Origin: Actinacidiphila guanduensis
GTDB taxonomy: Bacteria > Actinomycetota > Actinomycetes > Streptomycetales > Streptomycetaceae
DNA: 64,000 nucleotides
Assembly: GCF_900103985.1 (NCBI RefSeq)
Contig: NZ_FNIE01000013.1
Coordinates: 124,001-188,000 of the forward strand
Reading direction: 5' to 3'
Notes under the pieces: model-generated
Seen by the model: the letters and a program-made list of their open reading frames with translations, nothing else
What the model was told of the DNA's origin: nothing
Database searches by the model: none
Made by a program: the position numbers and the translations under genes
Shown here: in pieces, positions 54,144 through 63,269 of the stretch
Layout of the letters: every line of letters starts with the position of its first letter
Position numbering within the stretch: the stretch's first letter is position 1

Positions 54144-54857
54144 ATGGGGCCCGTGCTGACGCTGCTCCACACCTCGCCCGCGCACGTGGCCGCCTTCGAC
54201 GCGCTGCGGGACCGCGACCACCCCGGGCTGCCGCTGCGCCACGTCGTGGCCGAGCCGCTGCTGGCGCAGGCGCGGGCACAGGGGGTCGCCTCCGTGCGGG
54301 ACGCGCTGGACCGCGCCCTAGCCGAAGCGGTGGCCGCGGGCGCCGATGCGGTGCTGTGCACCTGCTCCACGATCGGCGGCCTCGCCGAGGCGCGGGCCGC
54401 GGCCGCCGGCATCCCCGTCCTGCGGGTGGACCGGCCCATGGCCGCGGCCGCCGTCGCCGTGCCGCCGCGGGCCGGGCACCAGGCCGTGCGGATCGCCCTG
54501 GTCGCGGCCCTGGCCGACACGCTGGGCCCCACGCGGGAACTGATCGCCGAGGAGGCGGCACGGGCCGGGCGCCAGGTGGAGGTGGCGGACTTCGTCGCCG
54601 AGGGGGCGTGGGCCCTGTTCGAGGCGGGCGAGCAGGACGCCTACCTCGCGGCGGTGGCGAAGGCCGTGGACGCCGTGCGCGACGCCGAGGTCGTCGTCCT
54701 GGCCCAGGCGTCGATGGCTCAGGCAGCCGCTCTGGCCACGACCCCCCTGCCGGTCCTGTCGAGCCCGGCCCTGGGCCTGACGGCTGCGGTGGCCGCGGGT
54801 CGCCAGGACCTCCGGTACGGGCGGAGCACAGCGCTTCGGGCGCTGCCGGGCGCCTGA
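54144..54857 (+). CDS. Asp/Glu racemase-superfamily protein
   Basis: A 237-residue protein of the aspartate/glutamate racemase fold. The first catalytic Cys motif is visible as AVLCTCSTIGG. The second Cys, normally in a VxxCT segment, is replaced: the strand reads VVVLAQASMAQAA. This pattern fits decarboxylase or isomerase relatives that use one Cys. The substrate is unknown. No neighbours share an obvious pathway. Confidence 0.75.
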   Translation: MGPVLTLLHTSPAHVAAFDALRDRDHPGLPLRHVVAEPLLAQARAQGVASVRDALDRALAEAVAAGADAVLCTCSTIGGLAEARAAAAGIPVLRVDRPMAAAAVAVPPRAGHQAVRIALVAALADTLGPTRELIAEEAARAGRQVEVADFVAEGAWALFEAGEQDAYLAAVAKAVDAVRDAEVVVLAQASMAQAAALATTPLPVLSSPALGLTAAVAAGRQDLRYGRSTALRALPGA

Positions 54858-55089
54858 CGGGCCCTGCCGGCCGGGGCTGTCCGCGAAAGCGTGGGACGTT
54901 CCCCTGCGGGGCGGCCGCGTCGGGGGTCCCCTTATGACCGGTGGCGAGGGTGCCCGGAGATGGCGGGGCGGGGTTCGTCGTCATTCGTCGTCGTAGCGCG
55001 CCTGCCCGGCCGGGACCGAGAGCGCCCGCGAACCGGCCATGCCCCCGCTCGGAGGCAGGGTCCGCCGGCAACGCCGTTCAGGGTGCGTC

Positions 55090-55818
55090 CTACGCCGGGT
55101 CCAGCAGGTGCGGGCCGTTGTTGCGGACGCTGTTGACCGCGGGGACGACCGCGCGGGCGGCGAGGTGGCCGTCGGCGGGGGAGCGCAGCAGGCGGCGCAG
55201 CTCTGCAGGGTGTTCCCGCGCCGGGTCGAGCCATTCGTCGTAGTCGTCCGGCCGCACCGCGAGCGGCATGCGCGGGTGGACGCGGCCCGCGGCGTCGGTG
55301 GCCTCGGTGGTGATGATGGTGCAGCTGGTCAGCCACCCGCCGGGCTCGCCGTCCGGCACCTGCGGGTCCCGCCAGAACTCGTACAGCCCGGCGAGGGCCA
55401 TCACGGTGCCGTCCTCGGGCGCGATGTAGTAAGGCTGCTTGTACGCCTTGCGGTCGGCGGTCGCCGGGACGGCCTGCCACTCGTAGAAGCCGTCGGCCGG
55501 CAACAGGCAGCGACGCTTGGCGAAGGCCCGGCGGTAGGCGGGCTTCTCGTGCACGGTCTCCATCCGCGCGTTGATCATCCTGGCGCCGGTGTCCGGGCTC
55601 TTGGCCCACGACGGCACCAGCCCCCAGCGCATCGGCCGCAGCCGCCGCAGCACCTCGCCGGTCCCGCGGTCGGCCCGCTCGAGCACCGCCCACACGCCGT
55701 CGGTCGGCGCCACGTTCCAGCTCGGCTCGAGCACCTCGTCGGCCTCGGGCGCGCTGGTGACGTGGAAGAGGTCGCCGAGTTCCTTGGGACTGCGGGTGGA
55801 GACGTAGCGTCCGCACAT
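55090..55818 (-). CDS. SOS response-associated peptidase, YedK/HMCES
   Basis: A 242-residue SRAP-domain protein. The N-terminal MCGRY places Cys2 after Met removal as the nucleophile that crosslinks abasic sites in single-stranded DNA. Other signature residues lie in SWNVAPTD, NARMET, GFYEW and HPRMPLAV. The ATG at 55818 is the only start that leaves Cys2 correct. Expression is expected during DNA damage. Confidence 0.93.
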   Translation of the reverse strand: MCGRYVSTRSPKELGDLFHVTSAPEADEVLEPSWNVAPTDGVWAVLERADRGTGEVLRRLRPMRWGLVPSWAKSPDTGARMINARMETVHEKPAYRRAFAKRRCLLPADGFYEWQAVPATADRKAYKQPYYIAPEDGTVMALAGLYEFWRDPQVPDGEPGGWLTSCTIITTEATDAAGRVHPRMPLAVRPDDYDEWLDPAREHPAELRRLLRSPADGHLAARAVVPAVNSVRNNGPHLLDPA

Positions 55819-56085
55819 GCTTTCCACCCTGCCACAGCCGGGGCTCCATCGTGGAGGGCGTCACCCGGGCCCGCCGGCCCGCGTGACCGGCAACCGCGCC
55901 AGGGCCCGGCCGCTCAGCGCCGCCCGCGGCCCGGGCGGGCGGAGGACGGCGCCCGAGCGCCACGGACGCGCGGCAGCGCGCCCCGGGCGCAAGGCCGTAC
56001 CCGGGTTCGTCGGCCGAGCGTCGCCGACGACCGACAACGCGGCTGGGGGTCCCCTGCCGACCAGACGGGATTTGTCGGACAGGCC

Positions 56086-56667
56086 TCAGCCCTGCGGGAA
56101 GCCGAGGGTGTCCAGGAGGGTGGTGAAGAGTGCTTCGGCCGGGGCGCCGGTCGTGCGCAGGACGTGCTCGACCGGGGCGGGGTCCGGCTCCGGGGACAGG
56201 CCCGCCGCCTTCGCCCAGGCGAGCGCCGCCTCGGCCGCCGCGGGGACGGCCGTGTCGATCTCGGCGCGCGCGTGGACGACCGCCTCGGCGAACTCGGGGG
56301 TGGAGGTCCACGCGGCGCCGTCGGCGACGTCGTCGGGCTCCTCGACCCACAGGCGCGCCGCGGCGTCCTGATTGAGGTACGCCTGCCAGTCCGGGCCGCC
56401 GGGTACCAGGCCCTTCACGACGGCCACCTGGCTGTCGAAGACGGTCGCCAGGCACGCCGGGGCCGCCGTCCACTCCACCAGCCCGGCCAGCACCGCGTCC
56501 GGGTCGTCCCACAGGCCGTGGCCGAACGCCAGCGTCCGCCACCCGCCCGGCCGCACCCGCCAGGCCACAGCCGCGTCCCTGACCTCCTGCGGCAGCGTGC
56601 CGAACACCGGCGCGTCCAGCAGCTCCTGACCGCTGCGCCCGAAGACCAGCTCTCCCGAGAACCCCAC
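56086..56667 (-). CDS. Uncharacterised actinobacterial soluble protein
   Basis: A 193-residue protein that begins VGFSGELVFGRS and contains HGLWDDPDAVLAGLVE and CLATVFDSQVAVVKG. The charged, compact composition suggests a soluble globular protein; I recognise no domain of known function, though similar proteins are widespread in Streptomyces. The GTG at 56667 has GGAAGGAC upstream. It lies between the YedK gene and an aldo/keto reductase on the same strand. Confidence 0.72.
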   Translation of the reverse strand: MGFSGELVFGRSGQELLDAPVFGTLPQEVRDAAVAWRVRPGGWRTLAFGHGLWDDPDAVLAGLVEWTAAPACLATVFDSQVAVVKGLVPGGPDWQAYLNQDAAARLWVEEPDDVADGAAWTSTPEFAEAVVHARAEIDTAVPAAAEAALAWAKAAGLSPEPDPAPVEHVLRTTGAPAEALFTTLLDTLGFPQG

Positions 56668-56881
56668 GCCCGTCCTTCCGCCCGCGTCCCCGTCGTCCCC
56701 CCGTCCCCGCACCTTACGGCCCCGCGCCCCGCCCCGCCCGCCGGTACGCCGACGGAGCGGGCCGTGGGGCCGTAGGGAGCGGGGGCAGGGAGCGGGCGTG
56801 CGGGCCCCGGCGTACGGAGGCGGCCCAGGTCGCAGGTTGCCCGCGGGGCCGTCCGGCCCCGGGGCCGGACCCGCGCCCGGC

Positions 56882-57814
56882 TCAGCCGGCCCGGTGCAGG
56901 CCGTCCAGCAGTTCGAGCTCCTGCGGGGTCAGCCGCAGCGCCCCCGCCGCCACGTTCTCGGCCAGGTGGGCGGGGTCACCGGTGCCCGGGATGGCCAGGA
57001 CGTGCGGGCCCTGGGCGAGGGTCCAGGCGAGGCGGACCTGGGCCGGGGTGGCGTCGTGGGCGCGGGCCACCGCCAGCACCTCGGCCGGCTCCCCGGACGC
57101 GGCCGCGCCCTGCTCGCGGCCCTCGCCCGCGATGGCGAAGAAGGGGACGAAGGCGATCCCGGCGGCCCCGCAGGCCCGCAGCAGCCCGTCGGCGTCCGGG
57201 CTGCCGCCCTGGAGGCTGTAGCGGTTCTGCACGCACACCACGGGGGCGACCTCGCGCGCCTCGGCGAGCTGCTCGGCCGTCACGTTGGAGACGCCCAGGT
57301 GCCGGATCAGCCCGGCCGCGCGCAGCTCGGCGAGCGCGCCGAACCGCTCCGCGAGCGAGTCGCGGCCGCGCACCCGCAGGTTCACCAGGTCCAGGTGGTC
57401 GCGGCCGAGCTGCCGCAGGTTCTCCTCGACCTGGCCGCGCAGCTGCCCCGGGGTCGCCCAGGACCACTCGCCGGAGGGATCACGCCACGGGCCGACCTTC
57501 GTGGCGATCACCAGGCCCTCCGGATAGGGCGCGAGGGCGCTGTTGATCAGCTCGTTGGCCGAGCGCAGCGCGGAGAAGTAGAACGAGGCGGTGTCGATGT
57601 GGTTCACGCCCGACTCGACGGCCTGCCGCAGCACCCGCAGCGAGGTTCGGCGGTCGCGCGGCACGCCCGACGAGAAAGCGACCCGGCCGGTCAGCCGCAT
57701 CGCCCCGAACCCCAGCCGGTGGACGGGGAGGTCGCCGAGCGTCCATGTACCCGATGCGGCGGCGGTGGGGGCCGGGCGGTTGTGCGCTATGTCCTGCGGT
57801 ACGTCGTCGAGCAC
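56882..57814 (-). CDS. Aldo/keto reductase lacking the tetrad His
   Basis: A 310-residue AKR. Asp and Tyr are present in HIDTASFYF and Lys in LVIATKVG, but the catalytic His position reads LVNLRVRG instead of a QLH motif. The coenzyme region LAIPGTGDPAHLAEN is intact. The GTG has GAGGAG nine bases upstream. Replacement of the His occurs in some AKR subgroups with changed chemistry. The substrate is unknown. Confidence 0.83.
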   Translation of the reverse strand: MLDDVPQDIAHNRPAPTAAASGTWTLGDLPVHRLGFGAMRLTGRVAFSSGVPRDRRTSLRVLRQAVESGVNHIDTASFYFSALRSANELINSALAPYPEGLVIATKVGPWRDPSGEWSWATPGQLRGQVEENLRQLGRDHLDLVNLRVRGRDSLAERFGALAELRAAGLIRHLGVSNVTAEQLAEAREVAPVVCVQNRYSLQGGSPDADGLLRACGAAGIAFVPFFAIAGEGREQGAAASGEPAEVLAVARAHDATPAQVRLAWTLAQGPHVLAIPGTGDPAHLAENVAAGALRLTPQELELLDGLHRAG

Positions 57815-57955
57815 ACGGTCTCCTCGAAGGAAAGAGAAGGAAAAAGGAAGCGAAGGCAAGGAGCGAAGTGGGCGCGTGCGCGGGCGGGCCGGGAGCGGGG
57901 CCTGCCGACGGCGGCCGCCCCGGGCGCCCTTGGGACCCTACGATCCCGGGCACGC

Positions 57956-57994
57956 AAAAAAACCTTCCGGGTCACGGGGGTCCGCGCCGGAAGG
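57956..57994 (-). terminator. Intrinsic terminator with T run
   Basis: CCTTCCGG (57963-57970) and CCGGAAGG (57987-57994) form an 8-bp stem with a 16-base loop. On the minus strand the stem is followed by seven T residues. It lies just after the gene at 58030-58500 and is the most canonical terminator in the window. Confidence 0.85.
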
Positions 57995-58029
57995 CTTCAA
58001 CTGGCAGGCAGACTAGCACACCTGCCGGC

Positions 58030-58500
58030 TCACGGCTCCAGCCGGTCGAGGACGGCCGTGGCGACACCCGCGTACGCCAGGTGCGGCACGATGTCCGCGA
58101 CCCAGTCCGTACGGGACCAGGTGCGCGGGTCGGTCACCTTCAGCACGGTCATCGGGCCGTTCGTGCCGATCAGCGCGAGCACGCCGGCAGCGGCGTAGGT
58201 GGCGGCCGTACCGGGGCGGAAGCCCGCCGCCCGGGCCGCGCCCAGCAGGGCGCCCATGCCGACGCCCGCGGCGATGCCGCTCAGGGCGCCGAGCGCGGTG
58301 ACGCGGTGCTCGCGCTGCTCGCCGTCGCCGGGCACGGGCACGTGCACGGCTGCCGACAGCGCCTCCACCGTGGCCTGCGGCGTCGTGCTCGCGGCCCGGC
58401 CCCGCAGCACCATGTCCAGGTAGCTCACCGTGTCGAGCGCCGTCGCGCCCGCGGCACCGGCCGCCGCGCCCTTCAGCAAACCGCCCAGCACCCGGCCCAT
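58030..58500 (-). CDS. Small hydrophobic protein with Gly-rich helices
   Basis: A 156-residue protein rich in Gly/Ala. The N-terminal helix GGLLKGAAAGAAGATAL and later segments (GALSGIAAGVGMGALLGA, YAAAGVLALIGTNGPMTV) look membrane associated, giving three to four short helices. The C-terminal WVADIVPHLAYAGV is soluble-like. I recognise no family. A strong terminator follows it. Confidence 0.68.
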   Translation of the reverse strand: MGRVLGGLLKGAAAGAAGATALDTVSYLDMVLRGRAASTTPQATVEALSAAVHVPVPGDGEQREHRVTALGALSGIAAGVGMGALLGAARAAGFRPGTAATYAAAGVLALIGTNGPMTVLKVTDPRTWSRTDWVADIVPHLAYAGVATAVLDRLEP

Positions 58501-58625
58501 GCCCGTCCTCCCTGCCTTCCGCGGCCCCCGGTCCCGCGGCCGCCCGTACGCGCGAGCCTACGCAGGCCCGCCGCCGGATCCGCGGACCCGGCCGGCAACG
58601 CGGCGCGCCGCACCCCGTCCGGCCG

Positions 58626-59099
58626 TCAGCCGCAGGCCCCGTACAGGTCGCGCAGCAGCGCCGCCTCCGCGGTGTGGTGGATCAGCTCGTCGGCGATGTG
58701 CAGGGCGAACGAGCGGCGGGTCGCGTCTCCGTAGCGGCCGGCGGGCGCGCCCACCGGAGCGGCCAGGGCGGCGTCGCCGGTCGCGGCGAGCAGGGTGCGC
58801 CAGTGGGCGAAGGCCCCGCCTGCCGTGGCCAGGGCCCCCGCGGCTCCCGCCTCGGGTGGGCCTGGCGCGGGCGCGGGCCGGCCGCCCGGATCGAGACCGA
58901 GCCAGGGGCCGTTGCGGTCCTCGGCGAGCAGGGCGGCGATGTGGGCGAGCCGCCAGCGCAGCGTCAGGCGCGCGTCCGGGCCGGGCTGCCAGGCCCACTC
59001 CTCGTCCCCGAGCCCGTTCATTCGCGCGGTGAAGCGCTGCCAGACGTGGTCGAAGAGGGCGAGCAGGTCGTCGCGCTCGGCTGTCGCGGGAAGTGCCAT
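58626..59099 (-). CDS. DinB-like metal-binding four-helix protein
   Basis: A 157-residue DinB/maleylpyruvate-isomerase-like bundle. Helix one begins DLLALFDHVWQRF, the second has LRWRLAHIAALL with a likely metal His, and the last has FALHIADELIHHTAEAALL with two more His. The family includes thiol-dependent isomerases and stress proteins. It starts 26 bp after the Ser/Thr kinase stop on the same strand, possibly cotranscribed. Confidence 0.8.
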   Translation of the reverse strand: MALPATAERDDLLALFDHVWQRFTARMNGLGDEEWAWQPGPDARLTLRWRLAHIAALLAEDRNGPWLGLDPGGRPAPAPGPPEAGAAGALATAGGAFAHWRTLLAATGDAALAAPVGAPAGRYGDATRRSFALHIADELIHHTAEAALLRDLYGACG

Positions 59100-59125
59100 G
59101 GCCCCAGTGTGGGCCCGTGCCGGGG

Positions 59126-61387
59126 TCAGTCGACCACGAGGTAGCGCTGCTGGCCGGACGCGCCCGGGCGGTCGCCTTGCTTGGCGGCGGCGAAGACCGA
59201 CCAGACGTAGTGGCCGCGCTGGTTCGGCGTGAAGGTGTAACTGCGGCCGCTCTGCCAGGGTTTGATCGACCACTTGCCGTCCGGCGACTGGATCACCACG
59301 TCGGACTGCGCGGCGGGCGTGGTCCAGGTGAGCGTGACCGGCTTGCCCAGCGGCACGTGCGCCAGGTCGGCAGGCGACAGGGAGTCGGGCGGGTCGGCGA
59401 GGGCGCCCACCGGGTTGGGGGCGTCGGCTGAGGTGAGCACCGACAGGTAGCGGGCTTGGCTCCAGGCGCTGCCCACCGCACCGGACTTCGCGGCGGCCGT
59501 GGAGACCTCCCACTGGTAGCTGCCGGTCTCGGCGGGCACGAAGCTGCACGACTGCGTGGCCTGCCAGCCGTACTCCTTCCAGCCCTTGTCGTCGTGATTG
59601 AGCGAGATCCGCGAGACCTTGCCCGCGGCCTTCCAGCGCAGGGTGACGCGCTCGCCCTTCAGGTAGGTCTGCTTGTCCACGGGGGTGGTCGGCGCCGGCG
59701 GGTGCGGGGTGTCGGCGGGCAGCACCGCGGGCAGCTTGCCGTCCTGCGTGCCGTCGTTCCCCACGGGATCGTCCTTGCCGATGGTGTTCTTCGCCAGGCA
59801 GTCGGGGGCCGCGCCCGTGGCGTCGTCGTGGGCGAGCAGGAGGGGCACCGCGGTGCCGACACCGGCGACAACGAGCACGGCGAGCGCGACCACCAGCGCC
59901 CGGCGGCCCTTGCGGCGGGGCTTGACCGCCTTGACCGTCCCGGCGCCCTCGAACGGGGGCGGGGCGGGGCCGAAGAAGCTGGTGGGCGCGGGGGCGGCGG
60001 TGGAAGGGTCCTGGCCGAACCGGTCGGCGGCCGGGCCGTGTTCCTCCGGCGCGGCCACGGCCGGCGGCGCGGCGGGGGCGTCTTGCGCGAGCGCGGTGAC
60101 GGAGCCGTCCTGGACCGGCCGGGCCGCCCGCCCGGATGCCTGCCGGCCCGCCCGGCCGGCGTCCTGCCCGGGTGCCTGCCGGGCCTGCGGGCGTTCCGGG
60201 TCCTCCTGGGCCGCATCGGCGGGCTCACCTGCCCCGCCTTGCCCGGAGGTGCGGGCCGCAACAGCGGCCTGCTCGGCCGCGGCGATCTCGGCGGCGTCCC
60301 GTACGTCCCCGGCCGCGGCTTCGTGAGCTTCGTGGCGGAGCCCGTCGCGGGGGTCGTCCGGTCCGGCGTGCCGGTCCCGCGCGGCCGCGGCGATCTCGGC
60401 GGCGTCCCGCACGTCCTCGCCCGCAGCCCCGTCGCGGAGCCCGTCCGGTCCCGCGGGTGCGTTCCGCGTCCTCTGCTCGTTCGGCCCGGCGGGTCCGTCC
60501 TGACCGGCGGCGGCCGCGGGCGGCACCGGCGGTTCGGGCCGGTGCCGGTGGGAAGGTGGCAGCCACGGCTCGTCCGCGGCCTGCGGGCCCGGGTCGAAGT
60601 CCCGCACCAGGTCGGCGGGCGTGGGCCGGTCCGCCGGGTCGGCCGCCAGGCAGGCCCGCAGCACCGCGCGCAGCCCCCGCGGCACCCCGCTCAGGTCAGG
60701 CTCCTCGTGCACGACCCGGTAGAGCACGACAGCCGGCGCGCCCGTCCCGTACGGGGCGGCGCCCGCCGCGTCGCACAGCACCCGGCCGAGGCTGAAGACG
60801 TCGCACGCGGGCCCGACCGGGCCGCCGGAGATCTGCTCGGGCGCCATGAAGCCGGGGGTGCCGACGACGACGTGCGGCCGGGTGAGCACCGTGTCGTCCG
60901 AGCCGCGGGCGATGCCGAAGTCGATGACGCGCGGGCCGTCGTCGGCCAGCAGCACGTTCGAGGGCTTCAGATCGCGGTGCACCAGGCCGACGCCGTGGAT
61001 CGCCTGCAGCGCCTCGGCGAGCCCGGCGCCGATCCGGCGCAGCGACGTCTCGGGCAGTGGGCCGTGCTCGGCCACGGCCTGCTCGAGCGAGGGGCCGGGG
61101 ATGTAGGCGGTGACGAGCCACGGCGGGTCGGCGTACGGGTCGGTGTCGACGACCTGCGCGGTGTGGAAGCCGCCGACCCGCAGCGCGGCCGCCGACTCGC
61201 GGGCGAAGCGCTGCCGGTACTCCGGCTCGCGGGCCAGGTGCGGGTGCACGCACTTGACGGCCACCAGCCGCCCGCCCGGGGAGCGCCCGAGGTAGACCGT
61301 GCCCATGCCGCCGGCGCCGAGCCGCCCGAGCAGCCGGTACCGCCCCACCGCCGCCGGATCGCCTGCCACCAGAGCGTCCACGCCCAT
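59126..61387 (-). CDS. Transmembrane serine/threonine protein kinase
   Basis: A 753-residue Hanks-type kinase. The kinase domain (about 15-275) has GAGGMGTVYLG, VAVKCVH, HRDLKPSNVLL, DFGIARG and APEQ. A long Ala/Asp/Pro-rich linker with repeated DVRDAAEIAAA follows; one membrane helix lies near residues 494-518. Outside are two beta-sandwich modules ending in FVPAETGSYQWEVST and FTPNQRGHYVWSVFAA, Fn3- or Ig-like, instead of PASTA repeats. It could sense an extracellular ligand. The ATG at 61387 has GGGGAC upstream. Confidence 0.92.
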   Translation of the reverse strand: MGVDALVAGDPAAVGRYRLLGRLGAGGMGTVYLGRSPGGRLVAVKCVHPHLAREPEYRQRFARESAAALRVGGFHTAQVVDTDPYADPPWLVTAYIPGPSLEQAVAEHGPLPETSLRRIGAGLAEALQAIHGVGLVHRDLKPSNVLLADDGPRVIDFGIARGSDDTVLTRPHVVVGTPGFMAPEQISGGPVGPACDVFSLGRVLCDAAGAAPYGTGAPAVVLYRVVHEEPDLSGVPRGLRAVLRACLAADPADRPTPADLVRDFDPGPQAADEPWLPPSHRHRPEPPVPPAAAAGQDGPAGPNEQRTRNAPAGPDGLRDGAAGEDVRDAAEIAAAARDRHAGPDDPRDGLRHEAHEAAAGDVRDAAEIAAAEQAAVAARTSGQGGAGEPADAAQEDPERPQARQAPGQDAGRAGRQASGRAARPVQDGSVTALAQDAPAAPPAVAAPEEHGPAADRFGQDPSTAAPAPTSFFGPAPPPFEGAGTVKAVKPRRKGRRALVVALAVLVVAGVGTAVPLLLAHDDATGAAPDCLAKNTIGKDDPVGNDGTQDGKLPAVLPADTPHPPAPTTPVDKQTYLKGERVTLRWKAAGKVSRISLNHDDKGWKEYGWQATQSCSFVPAETGSYQWEVSTAAAKSGAVGSAWSQARYLSVLTSADAPNPVGALADPPDSLSPADLAHVPLGKPVTLTWTTPAAQSDVVIQSPDGKWSIKPWQSGRSYTFTPNQRGHYVWSVFAAAKQGDRPGASGQQRYLVVD

Positions 61388-61616
61388 GCCCCCGTCCCCG
61401 TACGGCCCCCGGGCCGCACACGTCGCTCGTGCCGCTCGCCTCGACCGGACGCCGCCCCTGCCGCCCACCGGCCGGCCGCCCCAACGGCCGGTGCCCGCAC
61501 GGTCGTTGTACCCGGTCAGGCGGTATCAACCCATGGCGCCCGGCGTGACGTCAACTCCCGCGGCGGGCCGCCCGCGGCTTGTGGCGAAGCTGTGCCGAAG
61601 TGCCGCGCCCGAGGGC

Positions 61617-61943
61617 TCAGGCCGGGGCCATCGGCACCGCGAGCGCGGTGCAGCCCCGCATGTCGAGCCACATGTCCTGCGGGGTGCGCACCAGCCGCAG
61701 GACGACCTCGGAGCAGTGCGGGCAGCGCGCGACCAGGCCCGGCGCCCTGCCGTAGACCCGCAGGGCGGCCAGGTGGCCGCTGCTGCCGCAGTGCGCGCAG
61801 CGGGAGGTGGCGGTGGTGACGTCCACCGCGAAGAGTTCGGCGAGCACGCCGGCCAGCGCGTTGCCGTCCAGGAAGTCGGTGGCGCCGCCGGGCGCGTCCT
61901 GCGGCGGGGCGGTGCCCGTCGCTGCGCGGTCGGTGTCGTGCAT
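61617..61943 (-). CDS. DUF6510-family zinc-ribbon protein
   Basis: A 108-residue protein. Two CxxC pairs (CAHC and CPHC, about residues 49-76) form a zinc ribbon, framed by DFLDGNALAGVL and MWLDMRGC. It starts one base after the reductase stop, so it is cotranscribed with the molybdoenzyme and reductase genes. I infer a role in maturation or electron transfer. The family is uncharacterised. Confidence 0.82.
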   Translation of the reverse strand: MHDTDRAATGTAPPQDAPGGATDFLDGNALAGVLAELFAVDVTTATSRCAHCGSSGHLAALRVYGRAPGLVARCPHCSEVVLRLVRTPQDMWLDMRGCTALAVPMAPA

Positions 61944-61944
61944 G

Positions 61945-62667
61945 TCAGCCTCCGCTCGGTCCGAAGCGTTCGGTGCGGATACGGGCCGGGTGGTGGCCGA
62001 GCGCCACGAGCAGGCCCGCCGCGGTCTCGACGAAGCCGGTGGGCCCGCACACGTAGACGGTCGGCTCGAAGTCGGCCGGCCAGCCCCAGTCGGCGAGGTC
62101 CTGCGCGGTGAGCCGGCCGGGCGCGCGCACCACGCCGGGCGGCGCGGTGCGGGTGTGGATCCAGGTGGTGTCCAGGCCGGGGGAGCCACGGTCGAGTTCG
62201 GCGCCGTAGAGCCGGTCGGCGGGGCCGCGTACGGAGGCCACCAGCCGGAAGGGCACCCGGCTGCCGGCCGCCGCGCGGACCCGGACCATCGCCATGAGCG
62301 GCACGATCCCGGAGCCGCCGGCCACCAGCAGTACCGGCTCCTTCTGCTCGTCCGGCCGCCAGACGAACCAGCCGCCCACCGGTCCGCGCACCTCGACCAG
62401 GTCGCCGACCGAGAACTCCCCGGTCAGATACGGGGAGACCTCGCCGTCGGGTACCCGCTGCACGGTCAGCTCCAGCCGGTCGCCGTCCGGGGCCGCCGCC
62501 AGCGAGTAGCTGCGCTGGGTGCTGTAGCCGTCCTCCGCGGTGAGCCGCACGTCCACGTGCTGGCCCGGCAGGTGCCCCGGCCAGCCCGGCACGTCCAGCA
62601 CCAGGGTGGACGCGGTGGCCGTCTCCTCGCGCCGCTCCAGCAGGGCCGCGGTCAGCCAGCGCGGCAT
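61945..62667 (-). CDS. Ferredoxin-NADP reductase-like FAD oxidoreductase
   Basis: A 240-residue oxidoreductase. The FAD site is RSYSLAAAP; LLVAGGSGIVPLM and YVCGPTGFVE give the NAD(P)-binding region. No plant-type ferredoxin domain is attached. Placed between the sulfite-oxidase-like enzyme and the DUF6510 protein with almost no gaps, it probably exchanges electrons with the molybdoenzyme. Partners of this combination recur in actinobacteria. Confidence 0.88.
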   Translation of the reverse strand: MPRWLTAALLERREETATASTLVLDVPGWPGHLPGQHVDVRLTAEDGYSTQRSYSLAAAPDGDRLELTVQRVPDGEVSPYLTGEFSVGDLVEVRGPVGGWFVWRPDEQKEPVLLVAGGSGIVPLMAMVRVRAAAGSRVPFRLVASVRGPADRLYGAELDRGSPGLDTTWIHTRTAPPGVVRAPGRLTAQDLADWGWPADFEPTVYVCGPTGFVETAAGLLVALGHHPARIRTERFGPSGG

Positions 62668-62669
62668 CG

Positions 62670-63269
62670 TCAGTCGCCCTGGTAGCGCTGCTCGCGCCAC
62701 GGGTCGCCGTAGGAGTGGTAGCCCGCGCTCTCCCAGAAGCCGGGCTCGTCGCGGGTGAGCAGGCGGATGCCGCGCACCCACTTCGCCGACTTCCACAGGT
62801 AGAGGTGCGGCACCAGCAGCCGGGCGGGGCCGCCGTGCTCGGGCGCGAGGTCGGCCCCGTCGTAGGTGTGGGCGATCCAGGCCCGCCCGCCGCGCAGGTC
62901 GGCCAGTGGCAGGTTGGTGGTGTAGCCGCCGTAGGAGTCGACGAGCGCGTAGCCGGCCTCGGTCTCGACGTCCGCGAGCAGGGTGTCCAGGCTGACCCCG
63001 CCCCATGTGGTGCCGAACTTCGACCACTTGGTCACGCAGTGCAGGTCCACGGTGGGGGATTCCGAGGGCAGCGCCATCAGGTCGGGCCAGCTCCAGGCGT
63101 GCCGGGCGCCGGTCTCGGTGGTGATCGTGAACTGCCAGCGGTCGCGGTCGACCCTGGGGGTGGGGCCGGCCGAGAGCACGGGGAAGTCACGTGTCTCGTA
63201 CTGGCCGGGCGGCAGCGTACGGCCGGGCTCCGGCCGCCTGCCGTGGAAACCGCGCGAGATGACGGCCAC
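62670..63269 (-). CDS. Sulfite-oxidase-like molybdopterin enzyme
   Basis: A 199-residue cytosolic molybdoenzyme core of the sulfite oxidase/YedY-like fold. It has LHCVTKWSKFGTTW with the Mo-binding Cys, a HTYDGADLAPEHGGPARLLVPH segment, and a WKSAKWVRGIRLL end typical of this fold. There is no signal peptide and no dimerisation domain, so it is a minimal form. The GTG start is chosen because an AAGGGCGGG site lies upstream; the start is moderately certain. It heads a three-gene operon with the reductase and DUF6510 protein. Confidence 0.85.
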   Translation of the reverse strand: MAVISRGFHGRRPEPGRTLPPGQYETRDFPVLSAGPTPRVDRDRWQFTITTETGARHAWSWPDLMALPSESPTVDLHCVTKWSKFGTTWGGVSLDTLLADVETEAGYALVDSYGGYTTNLPLADLRGGRAWIAHTYDGADLAPEHGGPARLLVPHLYLWKSAKWVRGIRLLTRDEPGFWESAGYHSYGDPWREQRYQGD

